NCBI GenBank assembly: GCA_963693365.1
Contig: CAVNZM010000010.1
Coordinates: 8,370,001-8,434,000 of the forward strand
Length of the DNA stretch: 64,000 nt
Source of the DNA: Amoebidium appalachense
Taxonomy: Eukaryota > Ichthyosporea
Direction: 5' to 3'
The position numbers and the translations under genes were made by a program. Position 1 is the stretch's first letter. Every line of letters starts with the position of its first letter. The notes below the pieces were generated by a model. It was not told the DNA's origin. It was given only the letters and a program-made list of their open reading frames with translations, and did not search any database. Shown piece by piece: positions 18,314-37,699 of this stretch.

Positions 18314-21300
18314 GGGGGGAGGGGAGGGAGGAAGGGGGATCGAACTCTACTTGTACCCCATGTAATGGTTGCAATACTGCAGGGTCACCTGTGTCACCAC
18401 ATGCCGTTTTTCTTTTTGAAAATGGCTGCACTATTACACCTGTCTGTCTGCAATATCTCCTCTGCAAACAATGCCACACTGCCTGTGTCAGCAATTACAC
18501 CTTTCTGCCATTGCAGTATTTCCTGTGTGTGGCACCTTGTAAATGTTGCCGTACTCCCTATGTGTGTCATATCCCATGCCCGAAAGAAATCACAGACTGT
18601 CACTAGGCGCATCCCTTTGACCTAATGCCCAACTTTGAGCATTTGACCATTAGCCGCTATTCATCAATCTTGTGCATCCCCCCTCCCCCTCCCCAAAACT
18701 CCCCCTCCCCTCCCTCCCCTCTCCCCTCCCGGCGGACTCTACCCCCACCACTCCCTTTCTTCCCCTACTATCCCCTTCACCTACCTTGTACATCCAATCC
18801 CCCTATCCCACCCCACACCCACCCACCCACCCGCTTACCCCCCTCCCCCCCCCCCCATCAGGCCGACACCACCTCTCTATCATCTGGTGCTCCAGGGCCC
18901 ATTGTTGCTAGTGGGTCTGTAAGCACGGTGGAGGCCAAAGCAGTGCCCAGGTTGGACGGTGCAGCCACCCCTCTGTCTGTGCAGAGTGCATCCCCAGATA
19001 TCCGGCCAAAGGTACAGTGGGGCCTGCACTTGAAAATGTGTGCCAGGGGTATCTTCGACAGACGATTTTGCATACTTGTCTGACTAACGATGGTTGACAT
19101 TTCCTTCCAGATACCTCCTCCCACCACTGTCCACCCTTCTCCACCTCTCCTCCCTTCCCCTCTCCCCCCTCCCCCCCCCCCCCCCCCCTTCTCCCCGCGC
19201 TTCCCTCACCGCCACTTTAGTTTTATTCTCTCTCACTGCGCAAACACTATGGGGTGGTCAGAGCAAGAATCGTGTTTTGACGACATAGGGATGTGAGCCA
19301 CATGATGAAATCTGCCTCGTTTTGATTGGTTGGATTCAATGGCTGACATGCCGAACCAATCAAATCAAGGCAAATTTTTGACATCCGGCTCACATTCCCA
19401 TGTCGTCAAAACACGATTCTTGCTCTTACCACCCCATAGTGAAGGAGGTGGACAGGCAGAACATATGTACCAAGTGTGTCCACACACACACACACACAGG
19501 GCCTGTGCAAGGATACGTTGAAGTCACAGAAATAACACCCCATATGAACACGTTCATTTCCCCTCGAGTGTAATTCTTGTTGCCAGCCCCCAATTCATTC
19601 TCCTCCTGTCTTTTTGTCGTTATCCCTCACGTGTGTTTTTCCGTTCTATTTTGGGCGTCCTGTTGTGAGATGTGTATTTGGCGGCACCGAGTGGTGGCAG
19701 AGCAAGCATTGAAGGGTTAATATGAAGGGGCAGGAGGATGGGAGGGCCATGGCTTGCGGTGTGTGTGCATGTTTTTCCCGAAGGTTTTAGGGGGAGGCGA
19801 AGTTTTTTTTTTTTTTTTTTTTTTTTTTTGTGGGGTGGGGTGGGGGGTGGGGGGGGGGGGGGGGGGGGGGGGGAGGATGCGGTGTGGGATATTCATTCGA
19901 GTGACGGGCGGTGCAGGGTGGTGCCAGTGAGTTGCGTAAAGGCGGCTCAAGCACATCAGTACTGGAGGTGGGTGCCCCTGGAGCTACGTTCCACTACCAT
20001 AACTCCCTCCCCCTCTTCCATGCACTATCTGGCAGGCTACAAGTGTTGCATGGTGGGACAACTACTTAATGCGCCTCTGCTTTTGCTTATCATATCCATA
20101 CCAGGGGTATACTGGGTGGGAACTTATGAGAGAGTTGTTGCAACTAGAGACAGTCCCCATAATCTTTGCTTCCTTATTGGTGTTGGGTGTATAACCCGGG
20201 CATACATCCCCTTTGGTGGGTGGATATTCTTGGGTCTGTTGTCCGTACGATTGTTCGTCGTATGTGGATGTCCCTTGCGTGTGTGCGTGCGTGCGCGCGT
20301 GTGTGCATGCGTGCATGTGTGCATGCGCGCGTGCGTGCGTGCGTGCATATGTGCGTGCCTATGTCTATTTGTGTGTTTATGAGGGAAAGGAAGTGCTCCC
20401 CCCTGCCCTCCGGGGTGAGGGGGGGGAGGGGGAGGGGGATGTTACAATGGCTTCTTGTGGAGGCTGACACTAAGTCACAGGCCATCGAATGCCACGAATG
20501 CCATCAACCCTTCTCCGTCCACAGAAGAAAGGTACTACTCCGTTATTCTGTCTATTGCTAAACAATAATAAATGGTGTATGGTATTTGCTTACGCACACG
20601 TGCGTACACACGCCTAGGGGGGAGGGGGGGAGGAGGAGGGGGGAGGGGGGGGGGGGGGGTCGAACTTATCCTGTGGTGGGGAAGAGGGGGAGGAAAAAGG
20701 GGTATGGCGAGAGAGGGCATTTGAGGTATCCGAGAGTGCAAGAGAGGTTGAATGGGGCCAATACAGACAGATGCTGCGGTTTGATAGGCCCCATTCCCGT
20801 GGCCAATCAACCTCCCTTTTACCCATCTAACATGGAAGAACATCTTGCATGCATGAGTGTGTCCTGTTGGTTACCTTTATCCCCCCCCCCCCCCCCCCCC
20901 CCCTCCCGCTTCCCTCCCCCCCCAACCCCCCCCCTCCCCCCCGCGCTCCTCCCCCCCCCCCCCCCTCCCCCTCCATGTGTTTTAAAAATATGGGAGGTGG
21001 GGGGAGGGGGGTGGGGGTGGGGGGGGGGGGAGCCGCAGATAGGTTAGTCATATATGGAGAGATTTGAGGACGGCTGCCAGGTGGTGGGTCGGGGGCCAAT
21101 GTACAGGGTGACCCGCACTGACATGTGGTGTGGTTGCACAGCAACAATGTCGATCGTGCAAGAACCTGGTCTGCACAGACTGCGCACAGGTGTGTGGCCC
21201 CCCCAGCCCCCCCCCCCCCCCCCCCCCCGCCAAAAAAAAAAAAAAGATAAAAAGAAAAGAAGGAAAGAAAAAAAGAAAAAAATCATTAAAAAAATCCCCC

Positions 21301-21583
21301 CCCTCCCCCCCCCCCCCCCCCCTTTGAACCCCTTTCCATTCGCTCTTGTGCTGCAAGCATGACGCTGCTAACCAAATGTTGAGGACACAAACAGCAAACG
21401 AAAATGGGGGGGGAGGTGAAAGGGGTCAAAGGGGCAGGAGGGGGGGGGGGGGGGGTATTTACATGCAAACAGTGACTGACACCAGGTACACGTGCACAGC
21501 ACACGGCCATGCTGCCCAACACCAGCAGACAGGTCAAGGTCTGCAACGCCTGCCACCAGACCCTCAGCAACGCCTTTGTCTAG
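9885..21583 (+). CDS. RUFY-like RUN + coiled-coil + FYVE endosomal effector
   Basis: Eighteen exons, all phase-consistent, give 566 aa: 9885-9929, 10228-10422, 10922-11075, 12341-12482, 13094-13180, 13704-13824, 14410-14459, 14922-14973, 15402-15509, 15945-15989, 16484-16570, 16978-17077, 17627-17725, 18177-18259, 18862-19011, 20481-20531, 21142-21189, 21500-21583. RUFY proteins link small GTPases and motors to endosomes. Residues 81-262 form the RUN domain, with RUFY hallmarks RKNLLQM, LEQFCVMLEHVMRHGLK, RAWIRLTLM, ISGLLVGLSAIDANI and GVIDFSQYLKDG. Residues ~283-428 are Glu/Lys/Ala coiled coil (VDQKHYAESLAAKL), ~429-506 a Ser/Pro linker, and 507-566 FYVE with all four Cys pairs (ECHEC, CRSC, CTDC, CNAC). 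The R-K-H-H-C-R motif reads RRKQQCR and the N-terminal WxxD motif is missing. The short exon at 14922 and exon 14 are supported mainly by phase. Confidence 0.88.
10625..10690. repeat. G homopolymer (>60 nt)
   Basis: An essentially uninterrupted G run in intron 2 of the RUFY-like gene, followed by GAGAG and another G run to about 10707. It has high G-quadruplex potential on the sense strand. Confidence 0.9.
12220..12340. repeat. (AC)n ending at a 3' splice site
   Basis: (AC)n with ACGC/ATAC variants fills the last 120 nt of RUFY intron 3 and supplies the acceptor itself (aaacacacag, exon at 12341). Confidence 0.85.
17726..17897. repeat. (GT)n starting at a 5' splice site
   Basis: About 170 nt of (GT)n begins at the donor of RUFY exon 13 (CACAAG then GTGTGTGT). 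It continues as GT-rich sequence to about 18010. Confidence 0.9.
19245..19441. mobile_element. Fold-back element (MITE-like), ~197 bp
   Basis: Two imperfect inverted arms of about 88 bp are separated by a short loop. The left arm starts CACTATGGGGTGGTCAGAGC, and the right arm is its reverse complement with roughly ten mismatches, ending CCACCCCATAGTG. The arms include the shared block AATCGTGTTTTGACGACAT. There is no ORF. The outer CACTA sequence recalls CACTA-class termini, but I see no clean target-site duplication, so the class is open. It lies in RUFY intron 15. Confidence 0.8.
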
Positions 21584-21778
21584 TGCCCTGTCCTCTATGG
21601 GGGGCTAGGGTATGATGTGCACGTAGATAGGAGATGGTAGGAAGTGTGTGGATTGAATGGTATGGCAGTGCAGTCTGCCATTCTAGTTTGAGGTGTTGCC
21701 GACTGACGGGGGGACAGTGATGTTGGTGTGGCACGGTGATGGTGGTGGTCGTTTTTTTTGGGGAGTTTTGTTGTTGTT

Positions 21779-21819
<41 letters not shown>

Positions 21820-22306
21820 TGTGTGTGTGTGTGTGTGCGCGCGCGTGCGTGTGTGCTCATGGGTGTGTTTGTACGAAAGAAGGGCGGGTGGGGGAGGGGG
21901 GGGGAAGGGGGGGGGGATCCGCATTTACGCAACACGTGCACCTGTTTAGACCAGTTGGAATATTGAACTGTGAACATTGTATTGATTGTAGTCGAACTGC
22001 ACTAGAAGTGAATGGAAACGAACATCAAGTTTATGTCATTGCTTCCACTGCTGTATAAAGCTAATGTACATGCAGGTGCGGCAATCATATTGTCAAAGAG
22101 GAGAGCACACACTTAGATTACAGTAAGTTAAACCGGAGTTCTTTGTAGGGTACAGTTGAGCAACACTCGAATTATAACATTGTCGAGGGTGAGAGAAAAA
22201 GTATGTTATGACTGTATCTCTAAATGAATACACGTGCATATGCAACAATGCTCGATATTTAATATTAAAGTAGCTTTCATATTCGTGTGTGGCAGCTTTG
22301 CTGGCC

Positions 22307-22359
22307 ATGGCGGATCCACTGGACGATCTCGAGCCAGTTTCGATACTGAGCTCTCTAAG
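22307..22359 (+). CDS. Possible orphan first exon
   Basis: An ATG in good context (GGCCATGGCGG) follows a possible acceptor (gtgtggcag). It opens 17 codons, MADPLDDLEPVSILSSL, plus two bases before a donor (CTAAG then GTCCCC). The layout, a donor followed at once by a C run and then (AC)n, is what real exons in this window show. I could not find a partner exon, so it may be a gene cut by the repeat cluster downstream, or chance. Confidence 0.25.
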
Positions 22360-22462
22360 GTCCCCCCCCCTCCCCCCCCCCCCGCCCGCCCCACCCACCT
22401 ACTACGATAGTACCACCCGGTGGCACCTCCGTACGTGTGGCACCACCACCACCACTGGTGGG

Positions 22463-22465
<3 letters not shown>

Positions 22466-22512
<47 letters not shown>

Positions 22513-22528
22513 ACACACACACACACGT

Positions 22529-22573
<45 letters not shown>

Positions 22574-22589
22574 ACACACACACACACGT

Positions 22590-22628
<39 letters not shown>

Positions 22629-22652
22629 CACACACACACACACACACACACA
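22466..22652. repeat. (AC)n array with higher-order ACACGTGC units
   Basis: About 187 bp of (AC)n interrupted at regular spacing by CACC and CACGTGC. A 73-bp higher-order unit appears twice in near-identical form, indicating local tandem duplication. Confidence 0.9.
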
Positions 22653-23050
22653 CGTGCCACATGCACACTGGACTCTGCTGAGCCTCCTCCATTCATTCAA
22701 TGCAATATTAATCACGTATACGTATCATACGAGTCAGACTTCAAGCTCCAGTGCACACGGCCCCCATATATTGCCTTTGCAAGTTCCTTGAATTGCTTGC
22801 TGAAGAGGGATAAACCAAGATTTGCTTATCCGATTTCTTCTCTTCCTGAGTTCTCCTCATCGTTGTCTAATAAAAACATGTCTATAGCTAGGGCCCGCTC
22901 TGACACCACACTGAGGTGCACCAATATTGCATGCTGCAGACACGTACAACATGGCAAACATGTTGACCATATGCATGGCGGGCTATTTGATGCTAGCGCT
23001 GGACTTAAATGCTATGGATGGGCCAGTCCTGGCAATTTCCAGTGACCATT

Positions 23051-23246
23051 TTACATGTGCTTTGTGCAGGCTAGGCTGTACACAGGCCACCCTTGTGCAC
23101 ACACGGTATCTTGTGTGACAGACAGACAGAGTCAGCAGGTGGTAGCGGTGCAGGTCACCTGACCAGGGTTTGGCGCATGATTGCGCCATCATGGGTGCTG
23201 GTGCGCGAGAAGCCAATCAGAGGAACTACGCACCGTGGAATGTGGT
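23051..23246. repeat. 196-bp direct repeat X, left copy
   Basis: The segment starts TTACATGTGCTTTGTGCAGG and ends ACCGTGGAATGTGGT. It recurs at 25749-25944 in the same orientation with the same length and one difference seen (GCTAGGCTG versus GCTAGGGTG). The pair brackets 2.5 kb of retroelement-related DNA. Confidence 0.9.
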
Positions 23247-23442
23247 TGCCGGAGGCAAGACCATTTCTTGCTACCGTCGTGGCTCCCCGAGACTCATGGA
23301 CATGAAATCAGAGGCAAGTACGGAAGTTTATTATTTTGAAAATAAAATAAATACTTAAAAAGAATGTTATGAATAACTGTTGATGGACATCTAACGAACC
23401 ATGAAAACTATGGTGTGTGTACGTGCATGTAAGTGCACGTAC

Positions 23443-23491
<49 letters not shown>

Positions 23492-23555
23492 CTACCCTAA
23501 AGAAGGAAACAGTGTCCCTAACGCGCAATGGCCAAGGACACCCCTTCATCTATCC
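23247..23555. repeat. ~310-bp direct repeat R, left copy (LTR-like)
   Basis: It starts TGCCGGAGGCAAGACC directly at the end of repeat X and ends near TTCATCTATCC. It contains a (GT)n tract. The second copy is at 23995-24315; the 12-bp size difference is in the (GT)n. With 439 bp between copies, the arrangement resembles a miniature LTR element (TRIM), but the ends are TG...CC and I find no target-site duplication. Confidence 0.8.
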
Positions 23556-23994
23556 CCACAACAGGGCTGGGAGGGCGGGGAAATCAACAGAAAAAAGGAC
23601 AACTAGCTAAGGCAACTAGTTTGTGCGCTTTTACACTAGCACCACCAAACTTAGTTCAACCAACTAACTCTACAAATCCCTTTTACCTCTGATGCCAGAC
23701 ACTCACACAAACGCTAAAACGAAAACCAAAGACTGAAATCCAAACGACATGTACTCCTTTTTATACCCGTTCCCAGGATGCATTTGGAATTTGAAGCCAG
23801 ACTGAAGAAACCAATCAAATGCTTTAAAATCTGACCAGATCAAAACATGCAATCAAAACCGAACCACACTAACTATATATGGAAACCAGCAATCCAACAC
23901 AACTAATGCATGACAAATAACCAATCACCTCACCGCAATGCCACTCGGTGGATCTTCGTCTCTCACCGCTGCCTCCTCCCGCTTGAAAACCACA

Positions 23995-24190
23995 TGCCGG
24001 AGGCAAGACCATTTCTTGCTACCGTCGTGGCTCCCCGAGACTCATGGACATGAAATCAGAGGCAAGTACGGAAGTTTATTATTTTGAAAATAAAATAAAT
24101 ACTTAAAAAGAATGTTATGAATAACTGTTGATGGACATCTAACGAACCATGAAAACTATGGTGTGTGTACGTGCATGTAAGTGCACGTAC

Positions 24191-24251
<61 letters not shown>

Positions 24252-24315
24252 CTACCCTTAAGAAGGAAACAGTGTCCCTAACGCGCAATGGCCAAGGACA
24301 CCCCTTCATCTATCC
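23995..24315. repeat. ~320-bp direct repeat R, right copy (LTR-like)
   Basis: Near-identical to 23247-23555 apart from a longer (GT)n and CCCTTAAG for CCCTAAAG. The 439 bp between the copies (23556-23994) has no coding potential I can support. It includes a CTTTTTATACCCG stretch and CCAATCAAA, both also seen in similar form in the Copia LTR. Confidence 0.8.
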
Positions 24316-24428
24316 AAATCTACCTAACTTGCTTTTGTGATAGTTTTAAAGCTTTGTGAATTCCTTTGTGTTTCTGAGCTCTACAGTGTACTCACCCGGG
24401 CTTGGCCGTATGTGTAGGAAAATAATGA

Positions 24429-25748
24429 TTAGCACTGGAGTAATTCTGATTCCCACACACTGAGTGCATCCTCGGTTCTGACAAACGCATCCATATAGTA
24501 TCTTGGATAGAAGTGGTGAATGGCCGCCAAAACCGTTCGACAGTGGGCCAGCCCATTGTGCAGCCGTGAAGGTCTTGGATCATGATACAGCTCTGCAGCA
24601 TAACTGCTTAGAAGCTCATCAATAACCCAGACATTTTCGCACCGGTCGATACCCCGGGTAGTCTTACACCAGCCAACAAATCGGTCTATCACCCTATCAT
24701 AATGACGGATGATAGCTGATTGTCTGTCGATGTTCAATACCCGTGCCACCCTGGGACTCGGAACGATTGCGCGTGACGGTTCATCCGCGGGGTTATGTGC
24801 TGACGGCACCCACACCCAGGATGGACGCACTGCTGCTGCGCACAGGAGAGCTGCCACTCTTCTACAGAGGTGGTTCAGGCGCCTAGAGCTTGATCTCCCC
24901 TTCGCCACAGCATACACCAACGCTGTGTTGTCAATCAGATGTGCGACCCGTGTGTGATGATTACGTGGAGCTCGTACAAAACGACGAAGTGACAAAAGCA
25001 ACGCATGTCCCTCTAAAATGGTGATGTGATCTGTGTGCTGCCACCGTGCGGAAATGGGATGGTACCACTGCAAGCCATCCACCATATCCAACAAGCTAGC
25101 GGCGCATGCGGGGGGCTCCGGCTCAAGTGACTGAGGAACGGAGGTGGGCTCTTCAATTTCATTTGCAACATAAACATTGCTGCGCTCGACCGATGACGGC
25201 ATATAACGAGGGTCGCCGGCCTTCGTGTCGTGCCCGTCGAGGGAAAGAAAGGAATACCCAGGTTTTGAGACGGACTGGGACAGCGCCAATAATGATTGCT
25301 CGACCGTGACATTGGCAACCGACACCCCTGCGCCAGTCATGGACGCATCCGAGGCCAGCACGACGGAGGCTGGCTGAGCCGACAGATCACACACCACCAA
25401 GGGAGATAATGCAATCAACATAGACAATTCGACCTTAACTGCGAGGGGAATAGTGAGATCTGTCAGTGGCGTCGTGACATTGGAGTAAACAAACTCGTAG
25501 CAAGATTCCAACACTGAGAAAAGGCACCTATTCAAAAGTAACAACCAAGCCCAGCCCTTCAACAACCGGGATAAATTTCGTGGAGACACTGCTTGCAGGC
25601 GTAAAACGACTTCAGTGTCAGCCAGAAGCTTGGCTAGCTTAGAAGAGTCGGGTCGAATTTTACCGTCGGACCCAATGGCGAGACCGAGTGCCACCGTTTC
25701 GGGTGTAGTTCGGGCTGCTCGCACCGTCTTTGACGGCTTGATTTCGAA
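24429..25748 (-). pseudogene. Truncated retrotransposon fragment: RT end, RNase H, recombinase N-terminus (DIRS-like)
   Basis: The frame is open on the minus strand from the edge of repeat X (a stop falls just inside X) to the stop at 24429, about 440 codons. In order: the C-terminal part of a reverse transcriptase (TVALGLAIGSDGK, LSRLLKGWAWLLLLNR); an RNase H domain with VLASDASMTGAGV, LIDNTALVYAVAKG and WVPSAHNPADEPSR; then a helical segment (HYDRVIDRFVGWC, HCRTVLAAIHHFYP) like the SAM-like N-terminal domain of tyrosine recombinases. This domain order is typical of DIRS-type elements. The RT palm is missing on one side, exactly at the X boundary, and the recombinase catalytic domain on the other, so it is defective although the frame is intact. 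The DIRS assignment is inference; another RT lineage is possible. Confidence 0.7.
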
Positions 25749-25944
25749 TTACATGTGCTTTGTGCAGGCTAGGGTGTACACAGGCCACCCTTGTGCACAC
25801 ACGGTATCTTGTGTGACAGACAGACAGAGTCAGCAGGTGGTAGCGGTGCAGGTCACCTGACCAGGGTTTGGCGCATGATTGCGCCATCATGGGTGCTGGT
25901 GCGCGAGAAGCCAATCAGAGGAACTACGCACCGTGGAATGTGGT
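25749..25944. repeat. 196-bp direct repeat X, right copy
   Basis: Second copy of repeat X, abutting the broken RT frame on its left. On its right the sequence continues as the unique upstream region of the tryptophanase-like gene, so this copy is probably the original locus and 23051-23246 the duplicate. Confidence 0.9.
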
Positions 25945-26595
25945 GGACGTACATGGAAGATTGATGCGCATTTTCATTGGCTGCGCTGGAGGTGTCTCTG
26001 TCTCACTTTCGGAGACGAAAAAAGTGTGTGCCGAGCTCGAGTCTCGGTGCTTCTTTGCAAACTTCAGACCCACGCACCACTTACAACTGTATTTTAGAGT
26101 TTTGTATAAAGCTGGGCTCACTGGCAATGCAAACCACGGTCATAAACCCAACTGTCTACTCCGGATCCCAAGGGTGTTTCCCAACGTCCCCACTACTTGT
26201 GCAAACCTCACCAAGAAAAATATTTCTGATTGGTCCAAACTCACAGTGCACAGTTTGTGTAAACATTTAACCCCTTTTTATTGGCTGTAACGGTACCGTG
26301 GCTCACCAGAAGAATGCCTGTAAAATTCTTGTGCGACTGTGCACAGTCGTCAGACCTTGATGACTCAACTTGGGTTCAGAACGAAACGAGAAGAAGAAAA
26401 GAAGGCTCCTTGCGGGAGATAAGTAAGGGCACGATTTAAAAGGGAGTGAGATAAACAGAACTACAGAGTCTTTTGATTCGAATGCATCCCTTTTTGCTTG
26501 TGTAAATCAAGTGCAGTCAAACCTGAGAAGAGCCCTTTGCGTCCATCCGTGGATCACAAACAACCTTTTCTTTCACAGAAAAATCAACAAGAAGA
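25945..26595. other. Upstream region of the tryptophanase-like gene
   Basis: 650 bp of unique sequence with no supported exon. A TATAAAG at about 26105 lies ~490 bp before the start codon. Any 5' UTR exon would be here. Confidence 0.45.
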
Positions 26596-35933
<9,338 letters not shown>

Positions 35934-36410
35934 TCTGGCTATGTGGGGGTGCCACGAGATGACTGTGCACGGACACAGGTTGTACAGGACAGTGTCACTG
36001 TATGAAGAATATTGTATTGATATTGTGCGATAATAGAAGAGCCACTAGTTGCGCACCAAGGCTACCAGTGGGCAGCCCTAGGCCTGACAGTATACGTAAT
36101 ATCAAATTTCATGCATGTTTGGCATGTACTGGCAACAGGAAACATCAAAATGAACATCTTTTTATTAAGTATTGCCGTATCAGTGTCTACTCCCAGGCCC
36201 AGGTCCAGAGGAAAAAAGATGCACCCATTATCTAAGACTTGCTTGTCACGTAGTGTGCGACAAATATCAAACCAATATTGTTATGTGAAGTGTGCATCCA
36301 TGCGCTGCGATTGTCAAACACAATCTGTTGTATGTACGTATTGGGGGTGTGTGGGTGGGTGTGTGTGTGGGGGGGGGGGGGGGGGGGGGGGGGGGGGAGG
36401 GGGGGGGGAG

Positions 36411-36444
<34 letters not shown>

Positions 36445-36453
36445 CGGAGGGGG
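35934..36453. other. 3' flank of the tryptophanase-like gene with a G tract
   Basis: Unique sequence to about 36340, then (GT)n and a G-rich tract (36370-36443) just before the Copia insertion site. No exon is supported. Confidence 0.6.
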
Positions 36454-36458
36454 GATAC

Positions 36459-37166
36459 TGTTACTTTGTGTGGGTAAACGGAGAAGCAGAGAGCACAGAT
36501 GGGTGTTATGTAAAACACAACACAAAGACACACGGGAAAAACACAACCGGAGAGGAGGAACGATTTCTGGAACCATAGGAAGTGAATACGACTGCTTGTG
36601 ATTTATTTCAAGATGAGGTCCCTTTTATACTTGGGAATGTGAAACGATAAACCAATCAAAAGAATGAAAACTATGAGTGTAAAATATATCGAATAAAATG
36701 TCTGTCGACATTTAGAATATAAAACTCAATCCTCTAATGAAAGAAACTTCTAATAAAAGCACGGAAACATTTAATAAAATGAAACCACTTATGTAACTAT
36801 TAATTCATAACATATATTTATACATGTTCTTATCATAACACGTCTAAATATAATTATTCCTAATAGTTGAAGAACATAGCACAATGCTACGTCGTGGGAA
36901 AGGAATGAGAAAGGAATGTAAGTTACTATATTTGGGAAAATACAAACGAGATATGATTGGATGACATATATAGATTTTGACGCAAACGACAATACGTGTG
37001 CGCGAGCTAAGTATGTCGATACGTACACAGATCTAAGATGTCGTGTACACGGAAACGGAAAAGAAAGAAAGAAATGAAGAAAGGAAAAGGAAACAAACTA
37101 CAACAACTAATAAATAAATACCAAACTCAACTTCTAAGTCTTGCTGAGAATTAAGTGAAGATGACA
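36459..37166 (-). repeat. Copia 3' LTR (left)
   Basis: 708 bp, identical by eye to 40131-40838. AT-rich, with CCCTTTTATACTTGGG and CCAATCAAA inside it. Confidence 0.95.
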
Positions 37167-37647
37167 TCCCCACTCAAGGGTTGGAAGTTGGGTTCTCGTG
37201 AAGTTTGTTGATGTGACTGTTGATGTTAAGACTTCCACACATGTAGAAGTAGGTGCCGTGAAGTCACAGTCAAGTTTCCCCACTCGAGAAGACAATGGAG
37301 AAGACTTGAAGGTGCAAGCCGGGGAAGAAAACCAAAACGGAAGAAGCACACAACGACGGTTGCCTCTGAAGACTCGGAAGATGACGGTAGCCAATGACGT
37401 GATATATTAATATATATAGAAGAAACAACTAGTGTATGTGTGACGTGTTGGTGGCTAATGATAAATACATTATATATATGGTGGTATATAAATAAACGAC
37501 GGATGGTGGAGAAGAAATCCCCACTGAAGATGCACACACTGAAGATCGATGAAGACAGCAGTAGACTTTCGTTGGGAGGTGTCTCTACACGGTGATGTGT
37601 AGACCACTGGCCAGGGCCCCAACCTACTTGAAGACCACTGTAGATGA

Positions 37648-37698
<51 letters not shown>

Positions 37699-37699
37699 C

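Larger units (their letters stand above)
21584..23050. other. Spacer after the RUFY-like gene
   Basis: The stretch contains a G run with (GT)n near 21780-21840, unique sequence at 21950-22300, a possible orphan first exon (22307), a C run at about 22362-22390, a long (AC)n array, and unique sequence at 22655-23050. No complete gene is supported. Confidence 0.55.

Noticed and set aside
25868-26290. Frame starting MAHDCAIMGAGAREANQ across repeat X and downstream.
   Set aside because: The first part is the duplicated X repeat, which does not keep the frame at its other copy; no protein features are visible.
36789-37028. 79-residue frame found identically in both Copia LTRs (also 40461-40700).
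   Set aside because: Identity comes from the LTR duplication; the frame has no start context, motif or family resemblance.
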